DNA of 64,000 nt from Falsochrobactrum ovis (GTDB lineage Bacteria; Pseudomonadota; Alphaproteobacteria; Rhizobiales; Rhizobiaceae), in contig NZ_QLMK01000003.1 of the NCBI RefSeq assembly GCF_003259955.1, positions 1 through 64,000 on the forward strand. Reading direction: 5' to 3'. Shown here in pieces: positions 16,210 through 24,675 of this stretch. Position 1 is the first letter of the stretch. Every line of letters starts with the position of its first letter. The position numbers and the translations under genes were made by a program. The notes under the pieces are model-generated. The model saw nothing but the letters and a program-made list of their open reading frames with translations, had not been told where the DNA came from and ran no database searches.

Positions 16210-18020
16210 GCTCGCAGATGCACACATCGAATATCACACAATCTTTGGATCTGGGTGCGGTGGGGAATGCGGCTCTCGCTGCACTTATCGACAAGCAAGG
16301 AAGCGTCTGCTGGATGTGCGCTCCTCGCATGGATGGCGATCCGGTTTTTTGCAGCCTGCTGGCTCCAAACGGTAATCCTTTGGAAGGGAGTTGGCGTTTC
16401 TCGCTGTCTGGGCAAGCTAAAAGCGAACAAAAATATATACGCAATACAGCGTTACTTGAAACCTATCTAACAGACCAAGCTGGAAATCAGCTCAAAATAA
16501 CTGATTTTGCGCCACGTTTTCGAATGGGTGGACGCATATTCAGAGGGCAGACGCTTGTTCGACTTGTCGAACCGATGAGCGGCACTCCACGAATTTCAGT
16601 ATCCATAAATCCAAAATATGATTACGGCAGTCACAAACCTGAAAAGACGCGGGGCACCAGCCATATACGCTATATTCTCGGCCATCAAGTGCTTAGATTA
16701 ACGACCGACGCTCCGGTTGATTATGTGCTTAATGAAACGCCTTTCTTGTTAGATAGGCCCTTGGCTTTTATTCTTGGTCCCGATGAGCGCCTGACCGACA
16801 GCCCAATGAATATTGCGCGTTATTTCTTGCGCGAGACGACCGAATATTGGCGGGAGTGGGTCCGTAGTCTGGCTTTGCCAGCAGATTTTCAAGATGTGGT
16901 GATCCGTTCTGCGATTACGTTGAAGCTGTGCTCAAATGAAGAAACCGGAGCCATCGTCGCAGCGTTGACGACTTCTATTCCCGAGTATGGAGCAAGCGGG
17001 CGCACTTGGGATTATCGTTTCTGTTGGCTCAGAGATTCTTATTTTACTGTCAAAGCGCTCAATAGCCTCAATGCCACGCGCACTATGGAAAATTATCTGG
17101 CTTATGTGTCCAATCTCGCTGCCGGGTCGAAAGATGGTTATATGCAGCCTCTTTTCGGGCTGGGGCTGGAGCGTCGGGTTGAAGAATTCATTGTGCCGGG
17201 CCTGTCGGGCTACCGAAATTACGGGCCTGTGCGACGGGGAAATGCCGCCTGGACGCAAGTTCAAAATGATGGTTATGGATCTGTAATACTGGCAGCAATG
17301 CAGTGTTTTTTTGATGAACGCTTGCCGGATATGGGAAATGAAACGCTTTTTCGCCAACTTGAGCGCTTGGGTGAAGAGGCAGAAGCCCGCTGGAACAAAC
17401 CCGATGCTGGCCTTTGGGAATTTCGACTTCGAGACGGCATTCATACCCATTCCGCCGTGATGTGTTGGGCTGCATGTGACCGGCTGGCCCGCATTGCCCA
17501 ACGCCTTGATTTTCCTCAATCCGCTTTACGTTGGGAGGCCAGCGCCAAGCGTATCCGCGAAGGCATAATCGAGCACGCATGGAACCATGAGAAGAACACA
17601 TTTGTTTCAGTTTTCGGCGGGCAAGATTTGGATGCGAGCTTACTTTTAATGGCGGAATCCGGATTTATACCGGCAGATGATCCTCGATTTCTTGCGACTG
17701 TTGAAGCTTGCGAGAAAGCTTTGCGCTTTGGCAATCATCTTTATCGCTATCGAACGCCAGATGATTTCGGTGCGCCAGAAACAGCTTTTACCGCATGCAC
17801 GTTTTGGCTGATCGACGCTTTGGTTCGGACCGGCAGACACGCAGACGCACAAGAAATATTCAAGGATATTCTGTCACGCCGCAATCACCTTGGCCTACTT
17901 TCGGAAGGCGTGCATGTCCAGTCTGGGGAATTATGGGGGAATTTTCCGCAAACCTATTCGATGGTGGGTCTCATCAATGCTGCCATGGCACTATCGCGTT
18001 CTTGGGAGGAGGTATTATGA
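16206..18020 (+). CDS. glycoside hydrolase family 15 protein (trehalase/glucoamylase-like)
   Basis: The 604-residue cytoplasmic protein has no signal peptide. An N-terminal super-sandwich domain (LGAVGNAALAALID onward) precedes the catalytic (alpha/alpha)6 barrel from about residue 230. The barrel carries WDYRFCWLRDSYFTVKAL, GYRNYGPVRRGNAAWTQVQ and PDAGLWEFR, which contains the likely general-acid Glu. GELWGNFPQTYSMVGLINAA closes the fold. Characterised bacterial GH15 members of this shape include trehalases as well as glucoamylases. Its position between otsB and otsA, with 4-base overlaps on both sides, favours trehalose hydrolysis or related glucoside turnover. The exact substrate is unproven. 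Confidence 0.85.
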   Translation: MSSQMHTSNITQSLDLGAVGNAALAALIDKQGSVCWMCAPRMDGDPVFCSLLAPNGNPLEGSWRFSLSGQAKSEQKYIRNTALLETYLTDQAGNQLKITDFAPRFRMGGRIFRGQTLVRLVEPMSGTPRISVSINPKYDYGSHKPEKTRGTSHIRYILGHQVLRLTTDAPVDYVLNETPFLLDRPLAFILGPDERLTDSPMNIARYFLRETTEYWREWVRSLALPADFQDVVIRSAITLKLCSNEETGAIVAALTTSIPEYGASGRTWDYRFCWLRDSYFTVKALNSLNATRTMENYLAYVSNLAAGSKDGYMQPLFGLGLERRVEEFIVPGLSGYRNYGPVRRGNAAWTQVQNDGYGSVILAAMQCFFDERLPDMGNETLFRQLERLGEEAEARWNKPDAGLWEFRLRDGIHTHSAVMCWAACDRLARIAQRLDFPQSALRWEASAKRIREGIIEHAWNHEKNTFVSVFGGQDLDASLLLMAESGFIPADDPRFLATVEACEKALRFGNHLYRYRTPDDFGAPETAFTACTFWLIDALVRTGRHADAQEIFKDILSRRNHLGLLSEGVHVQSGELWGNFPQTYSMVGLINAAMALSRSWEEVL

Positions 18021-19432
18021 GCCGTTTGATTGTTGTCTCTAACCGGGTTCCAGATCCTGATCGCCCACCGTCGGGAGGATTGGCGGTTGCAATACACGCC
18101 GCTTTAGAGGAGCGCGGCGGAGTATGGATGGGTTGGTCGGGTAAATCGAGCGGCGAGAAGGAACCCGGTCCCCTTACTACCCGCGAGGAAGGGCGCATTT
18201 CCTATGCTTTAACCGATCTTTCTGACCGTGATCTATCGGAATATTATGAAGGATTAGCCAATAGCGTACTCTGGCCCCTGTGTCATTATCGTATTGATCT
18301 GACGGATTATGCCCGCCGCGACATGGCTGGCTATTTGCGGGCGAACCGGTTGTTTGCCGAACGGCTTGAGCCATTAATTGGTAAGGACGATCTAATCTGG
18401 ATTCACGATTATCATCTCTTGCCGCTCGCTGAAGAATTGCGCCAGATGGGAGTGAGCAACCGCATCGGCTTTTTCATGCATATTCCGTGGCCGTCGCCTG
18501 ATGTGTTTCTAACACTTCCCGTTCAGAACACGCTGTTGCACGCTATGACGGCATTGGATTTAATCGGATTTCAAACCGAAGACGATGCCGAGAATTTCGC
18601 TTTATGCTTAAAACGCGGTGGGATAGCGCAAGCCATCGCTGGCGAGCCGGGCATGTTCAAGACAACAACGCGCCAATTTAAGGTAGGAGCTTACCCCATC
18701 GGCATTGATGTGAAAGGCTTTTCGCAAACTGCCGAACACGCCATTAATCATCCAACCGTTCGCCGGTTTACAAGCTCACTCGAAGGGCGTGAACTAATTG
18801 TCGGGGTAGATCGGCTTGATTATACCAAGGGATTACCGCAAAGATTGGTTGGTTATCACCGGTTCTTAGAGGTTAACCCTGCTTGGCATGGCCGTGTAAC
18901 TTACCTTCAAATCACACCCAAAAGCCGATCCGGCGTCGCTGAATATGATGCATTGCAACGCGAAGTCGATGAAATTTCCGGCCATATAAATGGGACTTTA
19001 GGCCGTCTCGATTGGACGCCTGTGCGTTATGTAAATCGCGCTTTTAGCCAACAAGTACTGGCAGCAGTTTATCGCCGGGCAGGGGTAGGGCTTGTTACTC
19101 CACTGCGCGACGGCATGAATTTGGTTGCAAAGGAATATGTTGCAGCTCAAGACCCAGAAGATCCCGGTGTGCTTATTCTTTCACGTTTTGCGGGCGCAGC
19201 ACGCGAGTTGGGAACGGGCGCTTTACTGGTTAACCCATATGATGTGGAAACTATTGCCGACGCCCTCGGCCGAGCGGTTTCGATGCCGCTCGAACAACGC
19301 CGAGAACGTTTTGAAACCATGTCCAATACAATCAAAAATAACGATATTTTTGATTGGTGTAATGGGTATCTGGATGATTTGGCCCAAATTGGCGCTCCAC
19401 TTGCTGGGCCGAAATTCGATCAGGAAAACTAG
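18017..19432 (+). CDS. otsA: trehalose-6-phosphate synthase
   Basis: The 471-residue GT20 glycosyltransferase joins UDP- or GDP-glucose to glucose 6-phosphate. It shows RLIVVSNRVP at the start, GGLAVAI, the acceptor region DLIWIHDYHLLPLAEELR, FFMHIPWPSPDVF, GVDRLDYTKGLPQR and the nucleotide-sugar loop PLRDGMNLVAKEYVAAQ. This is the full conserved OtsA set. The start at 18017 is fixed by the ATGA overlap with the GH15 gene; longer in-frame upstream starts lie inside that gene. A GGGAGGAGG ribosome site lies just before it. No clear terminator follows; the next gene is convergent 20 bases away. Confidence 0.95.
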   Translation: MSRLIVVSNRVPDPDRPPSGGLAVAIHAALEERGGVWMGWSGKSSGEKEPGPLTTREEGRISYALTDLSDRDLSEYYEGLANSVLWPLCHYRIDLTDYARRDMAGYLRANRLFAERLEPLIGKDDLIWIHDYHLLPLAEELRQMGVSNRIGFFMHIPWPSPDVFLTLPVQNTLLHAMTALDLIGFQTEDDAENFALCLKRGGIAQAIAGEPGMFKTTTRQFKVGAYPIGIDVKGFSQTAEHAINHPTVRRFTSSLEGRELIVGVDRLDYTKGLPQRLVGYHRFLEVNPAWHGRVTYLQITPKSRSGVAEYDALQREVDEISGHINGTLGRLDWTPVRYVNRAFSQQVLAAVYRRAGVGLVTPLRDGMNLVAKEYVAAQDPEDPGVLILSRFAGAARELGTGALLVNPYDVETIADALGRAVSMPLEQRRERFETMSNTIKNNDIFDWCNGYLDDLAQIGAPLAGPKFDQEN

Positions 19433-19452
19433 TGAGTTTAAATTGCGGGATT

Positions 19453-19875
19453 TCAGGAACGAAGAACGCCCTTTTTCAATATAATATTCGCATAAAGACG
19501 TCTTTCCCCTGTAGCGATCACAGCATAGGCTTCTTTAGTTCGCTCGTAAAAAGCAAAGCGCTCTAACGGCTCAAGACTGATGGTGCGCCCTTCAGCTTTA
19601 TACAAAAGTGCTTCAAATTCTGGGTATATTTCAGGCCGTTCATTGGGCGAATCCATCGCAGCGGCAGGAGATTCGACAAAATCATCAAGTGGCAACACCG
19701 ACAAAACCGCCTCTAGCGTGTCGGTCGCACTAATGCCGGGCAATTGCACCAACCGCTGAGCCATCGAATCTGCTGGGAAATTGGCATCCACGATGGCGAT
19801 TTCGTCACCGTGCCCCATATCCGAAAGAATGGCGAGAAGATCGCCAGTCAGCAATGGATTAATGGATTTAAGCAT
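19453..19875 (-). CDS. FucU/RbsD-family sugar mutarotase
   Basis: This is a 140-residue cytoplasmic protein. MLKSINPLLTGDLLAILSDMGHGDEIAIVDANFPADS contains the MGHGD and DANFP motifs of the RbsD/FucU pyranase-mutarotase family. It interconverts sugar anomers or ring forms, with fucose or ribose as known substrates. The start at 19875 is set by AGGGGGA just upstream; the open frame continues to 20049, but that part reads like non-coding DNA and includes the tRNA terminator. It is convergent with otsA. No sugar kinase or transporter is adjacent, so the substrate is open. Confidence 0.88.
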   Translation of the reverse strand: MLKSINPLLTGDLLAILSDMGHGDEIAIVDANFPADSMAQRLVQLPGISATDTLEAVLSVLPLDDFVESPAAAMDSPNERPEIYPEFEALLYKAEGRTISLEPLERFAFYERTKEAYAVIATGERRLYANIILKKGVLRS

Positions 19876-20014
19876 TTGTCCCCCTTGTGGATAGAGCCGA
19901 TCAACGCTCGCAATAACAAAGGAAACACCTGCGAAAAGCAAGAACTTATCAAGTAGGGAACGTCTTAATGTTTTTCGAAACAGTTCTAAAGAATATTCAC
20001 GAACTATCAAAGCA

Positions 20015-20040
20015 AAAATCCCGGACAAAGCCGGGATTTT
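20015..20040 (-). terminator. rho-independent terminator of tRNA-Gly
   Basis: On the minus strand AAAATCCCGG pairs with CCGGGATTTT around a 6-base loop and is followed by a T-rich run (TGCTTTG). It lies 22 bases after the tRNA 3' end. The stem also works in the opposite direction. Confidence 0.85.
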
Positions 20041-20062
20041 GAAATGCATCTGATCGGAAAAC

Positions 20063-20137
20063 TGGAGCGGGCGAAGGGATTCGAACCCTCGACCCCAACC
20101 TTGGCAAGGTTGTGCTCTACCCCTGAGCTACACCCGC
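20063..20137 (-). tRNA. tRNA-Gly (anticodon GCC)
   Basis: The 75-base gene on the minus strand starts GCGGGTG and its acceptor stem closes with CGCCCGC. D-loop TAGCTCAGGGGTAGAGCA, anticodon loop CTTGCCAAG giving GCC, and T-loop GGGTTCGAATCCC are all canonical. The CCA end is encoded in the DNA. A terminator follows at once, and no integrase or duplicated 3' end is seen, so the tRNA is not visibly used as an attachment site here. Confidence 0.97.
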
Positions 20138-20271
20138 TCGCGCCAGTCAATGACTAAAATCATTTCCATCAGGCAGCCGTTATATGGACCAAGATTCTGA
20201 CGAATGCAACCTAGTTTCTCATCAGAATTTGAAGTTATTTACAAAAATTTGCGGCACTTTAAGCTTTTTCC

Positions 20272-21645
20272 CTAACGACGCAACAGGCTGAGGACAGATG
20301 CAGCCGCAGCAAAACCTGATGCAACCAGCAAAATATTGGGTATGTTTTGAACGCCAAAACCGGCGAGTAGATAGCCTGCCAATGCCGCGCCCAAAGCTTG
20401 GCCGGTGACCCTTGCAGTGCCAAGCATGCCGCTTGCTGCTCCACTGCGCACACGCGGCGCGGAGGTCACAATCAATCGATTATTCGGAGCCTGAAAGAGC
20501 CCAAACCCAAGACCACACACGGCCATCCGCCAGCAAATATCAATTGCCCCAGGATCTGGGGGTAACAATCCAAGCGATGCAAGCCCTGACGCAAAAATAA
20601 ACAATCCGAGAGAGCCGAGCAATGCGGGAGAATATTTGTCAGATAATTTGCCTGACAGGGGAGCAATGATTGCCAGTGCAATGGGCCATGGCATCATCAG
20701 CAATCCGATCTCAATCGGTTGGAACCCATAAACCGTTTGAAACAAAAACGGCACCGAAATGAAGGCCATTATTTGCCCAAGGAAAGATATGATTGAGGTG
20801 CAAATTGAAAGCGTGAATATAGGAACTCTAAGCAAATCAAGCGGAAGGAGTGGATCGTCCATTCGTAAGGAGCGCCGCACCAACACTATGCTGGACACGG
20901 CGCATATGACGGCTTGAAGCGCCAGAAATTTAAAGGGCAGTCCGTGCCCCGCACCATCAATCGTAAGAATAAGCAGGCCGATGCTCAGAGCACACAATAT
21001 CGCACTAATCGCATCAAATTTGCGGGAAGATCGGTCGCTATCGGGCAGGCTTTTAGAGCCAATAGCAACAACCAAAATGCCGAGTGGGATATTGACGACG
21101 AATAGCCAAGGCCAGCTAGCAAAATGCAGAATAACGCCCGAGAGCGTTGGGCCGATCGACGCCGAAACCGCAACGAAAAGTGTATTTAGCCCAATCGCTG
21201 TTCCAAATTTGGCTCGCGGTACGATATAGCGCAATAAAGCAGTGTTGACACTCATCAGCCCAGCCGCCCCAAACCCCTGAACAATGCGTCCTGCGGCCAA
21301 CATTTCGAATGATGAGGCGAATACGCAGGCAAAGGATGCCAGCGTGAATAGGGATACTCCCAACAAATAAATCAGTCGATAGCCATATATTTCACCCAAT
21401 GTGGCCAGCGGCAGCAGCGAAATAACAATTGCCAACTGATAACCGTTGACGATCCAAACAGTGGCTGAAGGCTCGACATTAAAATTTGCAGCAATCGTCG
21501 GTAGCGCAACATTGACAAGGGTACCATCGAGTACGGCAAGTACCAGCCCTATCATTATGGTAACCCACGACCAATAAAAGCGCGCCCCGGTTAGACCATC
21601 AGGTGCAGTGCTGGTTGGGTGGGTGTTTTCCGCATCGCGAGCCAT
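20272..21645 (-). CDS. MFS drug-efflux transporter, DHA2 (EmrB/QacA) type
   Basis: This is a 457-residue inner-membrane carrier with 13-14 hydrophobic segments. It shows the DHA2 motif LDGTLVNVALPTI near residue 40, WIVNGYQLAI and LGEIYGYRLIYLLGV (motif A between helices 2 and 3). GRIVQGFGAAGLMSVNTAL follows (antiporter motif C region). Such proteins export hydrophobic compounds against protons. The start at 21645 puts MARDAENTHP at the N-terminus; the open frame extends 39 codons further but through the promoter palindrome. The ribosome site is weak. It stands alone, with a striking operator-like dyad upstream and no regulator gene next to it. Confidence 0.85.
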   Translation of the reverse strand: MARDAENTHPTSTAPDGLTGARFYWSWVTIMIGLVLAVLDGTLVNVALPTIAANFNVEPSATVWIVNGYQLAIVISLLPLATLGEIYGYRLIYLLGVSLFTLASFACVFASSFEMLAAGRIVQGFGAAGLMSVNTALLRYIVPRAKFGTAIGLNTLFVAVSASIGPTLSGVILHFASWPWLFVVNIPLGILVVAIGSKSLPDSDRSSRKFDAISAILCALSIGLLILTIDGAGHGLPFKFLALQAVICAVSSIVLVRRSLRMDDPLLPLDLLRVPIFTLSICTSIISFLGQIMAFISVPFLFQTVYGFQPIEIGLLMMPWPIALAIIAPLSGKLSDKYSPALLGSLGLFIFASGLASLGLLPPDPGAIDICWRMAVCGLGFGLFQAPNNRLIVTSAPRVRSGAASGMLGTARVTGQALGAALAGYLLAGFGVQNIPNILLVASGFAAAASVLSLLRR

Positions 21646-21661
21646 AATTTCTGCCAAAAAT

Positions 21662-21686
21662 GTAAACCTATATTGTCGAGGTTTAC
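21662..21686. promoter_or_regulatory. operator-like dyad before the MFS exporter gene
   Basis: GTAAACCT at 21662-21669 and AGGTTTAC at 21679-21686 form a perfect 8-bp inverted repeat with a 9-bp spacer, 17-41 bp before the start codon. Size and position fit a TetR- or MarR-type repressor that senses an exporter substrate. The regulator is not adjacent. Confidence 0.55.
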
Positions 21687-22157
21687 CCAATCCAAATCGC
21701 AATTGCCAATAGAGAGGAAAAATTTTCCCAATAGAGTGGGAGCAATTCGGTACGAATGACATTGCGAGACGCGTGAAAGTGATCTCACCTGAGCAAATGA
21801 CAATATTTGCAAGAATGGATTGTAAGAACTGGCTAATTTCGTTTTGTTAGATAGAACCTGACAAAAGCAACTCTTAGTCAAAACTTTTGGATTTTCGCCA
21901 AAATTGGAGATAGCGGCGGAACATCCGCGCTCGTCTCCATCAAAAATTTTGATATGTGCGACCTCTAACTGGTGACTACCTCTATCAGGCAAGATATAGG
22001 AGCGTTAACGGCAATCGCTTTGCTTTAACGGCAACAAAGGTTCGACACCGAACGTCTGGCAAACCGAATGGTTATTTTCTTTGCTCGATGCAAATCGATA
22101 TTCACTGGAAAAGTCAGGGTATATGGCAATTATTGAATTCAATAGGGCAGGGGAAAT
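21687..22157. other. long divergent intergenic region with a direct repeat
   Basis: About 470 bp without a convincing gene separate the exporter from the peptide ABC operon. TTAACGGCAA occurs twice in direct orientation, at 22005-22014 and 22025-22034, exactly 20 bp (two helical turns) apart. This lies about 125-150 bp before the binding-protein gene. ATCAAAAATTTTGAT at 21939-21953 is a short palindrome. The promoters of both flanking units must lie here. Confidence 0.5.
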
Positions 22158-23636
22158 ATGAGAAGATTGCTCCAGGCCGGACTTATAACGGCGGCGATGC
22201 TTGCATCGATCAATGGCGCATTTGCTAAAGATAGCTTGATCGTGGGTGAAGTATTGGAGCCTCCGGGGCTCGATCCGACCGCAAATGCTGCGGCAGCAAT
22301 ACGTCAGGTAACCTATGCCAATCTTTTTGAAGGATTGGTTCGCATAGTCGAAGATGGAACGCTTGAGCCCTTATTAGCTGAAAGCTGGACGGTTTCTGAT
22401 GACCGGCTGACCTATACATTCAAGCTGCGAGATGGTGTACAATTTCACGACGGCACAGCTTTTGATTGTTCAGTGGTTAAATTTTCTTATGAGAGGGCGG
22501 TTGCACCAGATTCAACCAATGCGCAAAAAGGCCTCTTCGAACCCATTGAAAACACGCAGTGTCTTGACCCTTTAACTGCCGTCATTACCCTCAAGCGGCC
22601 AAGTTCTAACTTTTTGTTCAATATGGCTTGGGGCGACGCGGTGATGATTGCCCCAAATTCTGCTGCTAAGAACCGCACCAATCCGATAGGAACCGGCCCA
22701 TTTCGTTTTAAACGCTGGGTTCAAGGAGATCGGGTTGAGCTTGAACGTAACCCCGATTATTGGGGCGAGCCGGCCCAATTATCAGCAGTTACCTTCCGTT
22801 TTGTGAGCGACCCATCTGCTGCCGCAGCAGCGATCATGGCCGGTGATATTGACGTATTTCCTATGTTTCAGGCGCCCGAACTGATAAGTCGTTTTCAAAG
22901 CGATGACAGGCTGGAAGTCCAAATTGGTGATACGGCCGGGAAGGTGATCCTCGCACTTAATAATAAGCGTCCGCCCTTCGATAATTTGAAAGTGCGACAA
23001 GCGCTGGCCCATGCAATTGACAAAAAACTTTTGATAGAGGGTGTTTATTCCGGTTTTGGCACGCCAATTGGCTCGCATTATGCGCCGGTAGACCCCGCCT
23101 ATATTGATTTGGCGGAAACCTATCCCTACGATCCCGAAAAAGCGAAACAGCTTTTAAAAGAAGCCGGCATTGAACCGGGGACACAGATTACCATAATCTT
23201 GCCACCGCCCGTCTATGCCCGGCGCGGCGGTGAAATTATCGCGGCGATGTTGGCGGAAGTGGGCATTCACGTCAATCTTGTTCCCATCGAGTTTGCGCAA
23301 TGGCTTGATCAAGTGTTCCAACGTTCTGATTTTGACGCCACCATCATAGCGCATACCGAAGCGCGTGATCTTGATATCTATGCGCGTGAAAAATATTATT
23401 TCAATTATGACAGCCCCGATTTCAAGCGGCTTTATAAGCAATATTCCGAAGCCCGCAGCGATGAGGAGCAGTTGGAACTGGTTAAAAAACTTCAACAAAA
23501 ACTAGCTGAAGACCAGCCTAATATTTTTCTCTTTTCCCTCCCCAAAGTGGGCGTCTGGAATAAGCATGTCAAAGGCATATGGCAGAATATGCCTATCCCT
23601 ATCAACGATCAGACAAAGACATATTGGGACGATTAA
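22158..23636 (+). CDS. peptide/opine/nickel ABC transporter substrate-binding protein (family 5)
   Basis: The 492-residue periplasmic protein has a signal peptide ending at AFA, residue 23. The family-5 (DppA/OppA) pattern is clear: LAESWTVSDDRLTYTFKLRDGVQFHDGTAFD, NPIGTGPFRFKRW, VRQALAHAIDKKLLIEGVYSG and the usual C-terminal IWNKHV-like region. The strong ribosome site GGGCAGGGGAAAT supports the start. It is the first gene of a five-gene operon with two permeases and two ATPases. Known substrates in the family include dipeptides, oligopeptides, opines and glutathione; none can be singled out here. Confidence 0.9.
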   Translation: MRRLLQAGLITAAMLASINGAFAKDSLIVGEVLEPPGLDPTANAAAAIRQVTYANLFEGLVRIVEDGTLEPLLAESWTVSDDRLTYTFKLRDGVQFHDGTAFDCSVVKFSYERAVAPDSTNAQKGLFEPIENTQCLDPLTAVITLKRPSSNFLFNMAWGDAVMIAPNSAAKNRTNPIGTGPFRFKRWVQGDRVELERNPDYWGEPAQLSAVTFRFVSDPSAAAAAIMAGDIDVFPMFQAPELISRFQSDDRLEVQIGDTAGKVILALNNKRPPFDNLKVRQALAHAIDKKLLIEGVYSGFGTPIGSHYAPVDPAYIDLAETYPYDPEKAKQLLKEAGIEPGTQITIILPPPVYARRGGEIIAAMLAEVGIHVNLVPIEFAQWLDQVFQRSDFDATIIAHTEARDLDIYAREKYYFNYDSPDFKRLYKQYSEARSDEEQLELVKKLQQKLAEDQPNIFLFSLPKVGVWNKHVKGIWQNMPIPINDQTKTYWDD

Positions 23637-23648
23637 GAAACTCTGGTA

Positions 23649-23676
23649 AGCCGCGAATAATACAATATTTGCGGCT
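23649..23676 (+). other. stem-loop between binding-protein and permease genes
   Basis: AGCCGC at 23649-23654 pairs with GCGGCT at 23671-23676, extended by AAT/ATT pairs. No T-run follows. It fits the common arrangement that lets the binding protein be made in excess over the membrane parts. Confidence 0.45.
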
Positions 23677-23721
23677 CACACGACTTAAGGAGAATGGGAT
23701 ACACCATTCGAAGGGGTTGCC

Positions 23722-24675
23722 GTGCTGTCCTATATTTTAGGGCGATTAATTTCGCTTGTGCTGACTACGCTAGCAGCGTCGGTTATCGTTTTTCTGCTCA
23801 TGCAGGTGCTGCCAGGCGATCCGGCGGCGGTTATCCTTGGGTTAAATGCACAACCGGAAACACTTGCGGCACTTCACAAGCAGCTTGGTTTCGATCTGCC
23901 ATTGTGGCAGCGATATTTTAATTGGATCGGCGGCTTTCTGATCGGAGATTTCGGCACCAGCTACACCTATTCTGTACCAATTAGCGAATTGCTCGGCCCT
24001 CGTATCATGGTCACTTTGCCGCTCGCATTTTTATCGATGGTTTTATCGGTGCTAATAGCAATTCCCGTTGGTGTATATGCTGCAGCAAAACGCGGTCAAA
24101 TGGGAGATGTGCTTTCCATGGGAGTGGCACAGATCGGCATTGCGATACCAAATTTTTGGCTTGGTCTGTTATTAATCTTGTTTTTCGCCTTGCAGCTTGG
24201 CTGGTTTCCTGCATCTGGCTTTAATGGCTGGGAAGGGGGCTTTTTGAATGGCATCCGTTCACTATTCTTGCCCGCCCTTGCTCTAGCTCTGCCGCTAGCG
24301 GCTATCCTTGCGCGCATTACTCGATCTTCAATCCTTGAAACATTGAACGAAGATTTTATTCGCACTGCGCGCGCAAAAGGACTGACCCGAAGGTCAACTC
24401 TCTGGCGTCATGCTGTCCCTAACGCGCTGATCCCCGTCATCACCATTTTGGGATTGCAATTTTCCTTTTTGTTGGCAGGGACGATTATTATTGAAAATGT
24501 ATTCAACCTGCCGGGCCTAGGTCGATTGGTGTTTCAGGCTATCAATCAGCGCGATCTTATCACCGTTCAATCATTGGTCACACTGCTTGCGGCCTCTGTT
24601 ATTGCTGTCAATTTTATCGTGGATTTAGTCTATGGATTGGTCGATCCGCGCCTCTCAAGAGGGGACCGCGGATGA
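23722..24675 (+). CDS. peptide-type ABC transporter permease (DppB type)
   Basis: The 317-residue permease has an N-terminal helix (LGRLISLVLTTLAASVIVFLL) followed by the family motif LPGDPAAVILG. The EAA-like loop RTARAKGLTRRSTLWRHAVPNALIPV lies near residue 215, and six hydrophobic segments are present. The start is a GTG at 23722 preceded by AAGGGG. An ATG at 23694 with its own AAGGAG is out of frame and gives an unrelated short frame. Its TGA overlaps the ATG of the next permease. Confidence 0.9.
   Translation: MLSYILGRLISLVLTTLAASVIVFLLMQVLPGDPAAVILGLNAQPETLAALHKQLGFDLPLWQRYFNWIGGFLIGDFGTSYTYSVPISELLGPRIMVTLPLAFLSMVLSVLIAIPVGVYAAAKRGQMGDVLSMGVAQIGIAIPNFWLGLLLILFFALQLGWFPASGFNGWEGGFLNGIRSLFLPALALALPLAAILARITRSSILETLNEDFIRTARAKGLTRRSTLWRHAVPNALIPVITILGLQFSFLLAGTIIIENVFNLPGLGRLVFQAINQRDLITVQSLVTLLAASVIAVNFIVDLVYGLVDPRLSRGDRG

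Noticed and set aside
20063-20271. tRNA-Gly as an integration site for a mobile island
   Set aside because: No integrase, no repeated tRNA 3' end and no change in composition was found on either side.
23694-23921. A 75-codon frame with AAGGAG overlapping the start of the DppB-type permease
   Set aside because: It is out of frame with a well-supported permease gene and its product does not look like a protein.
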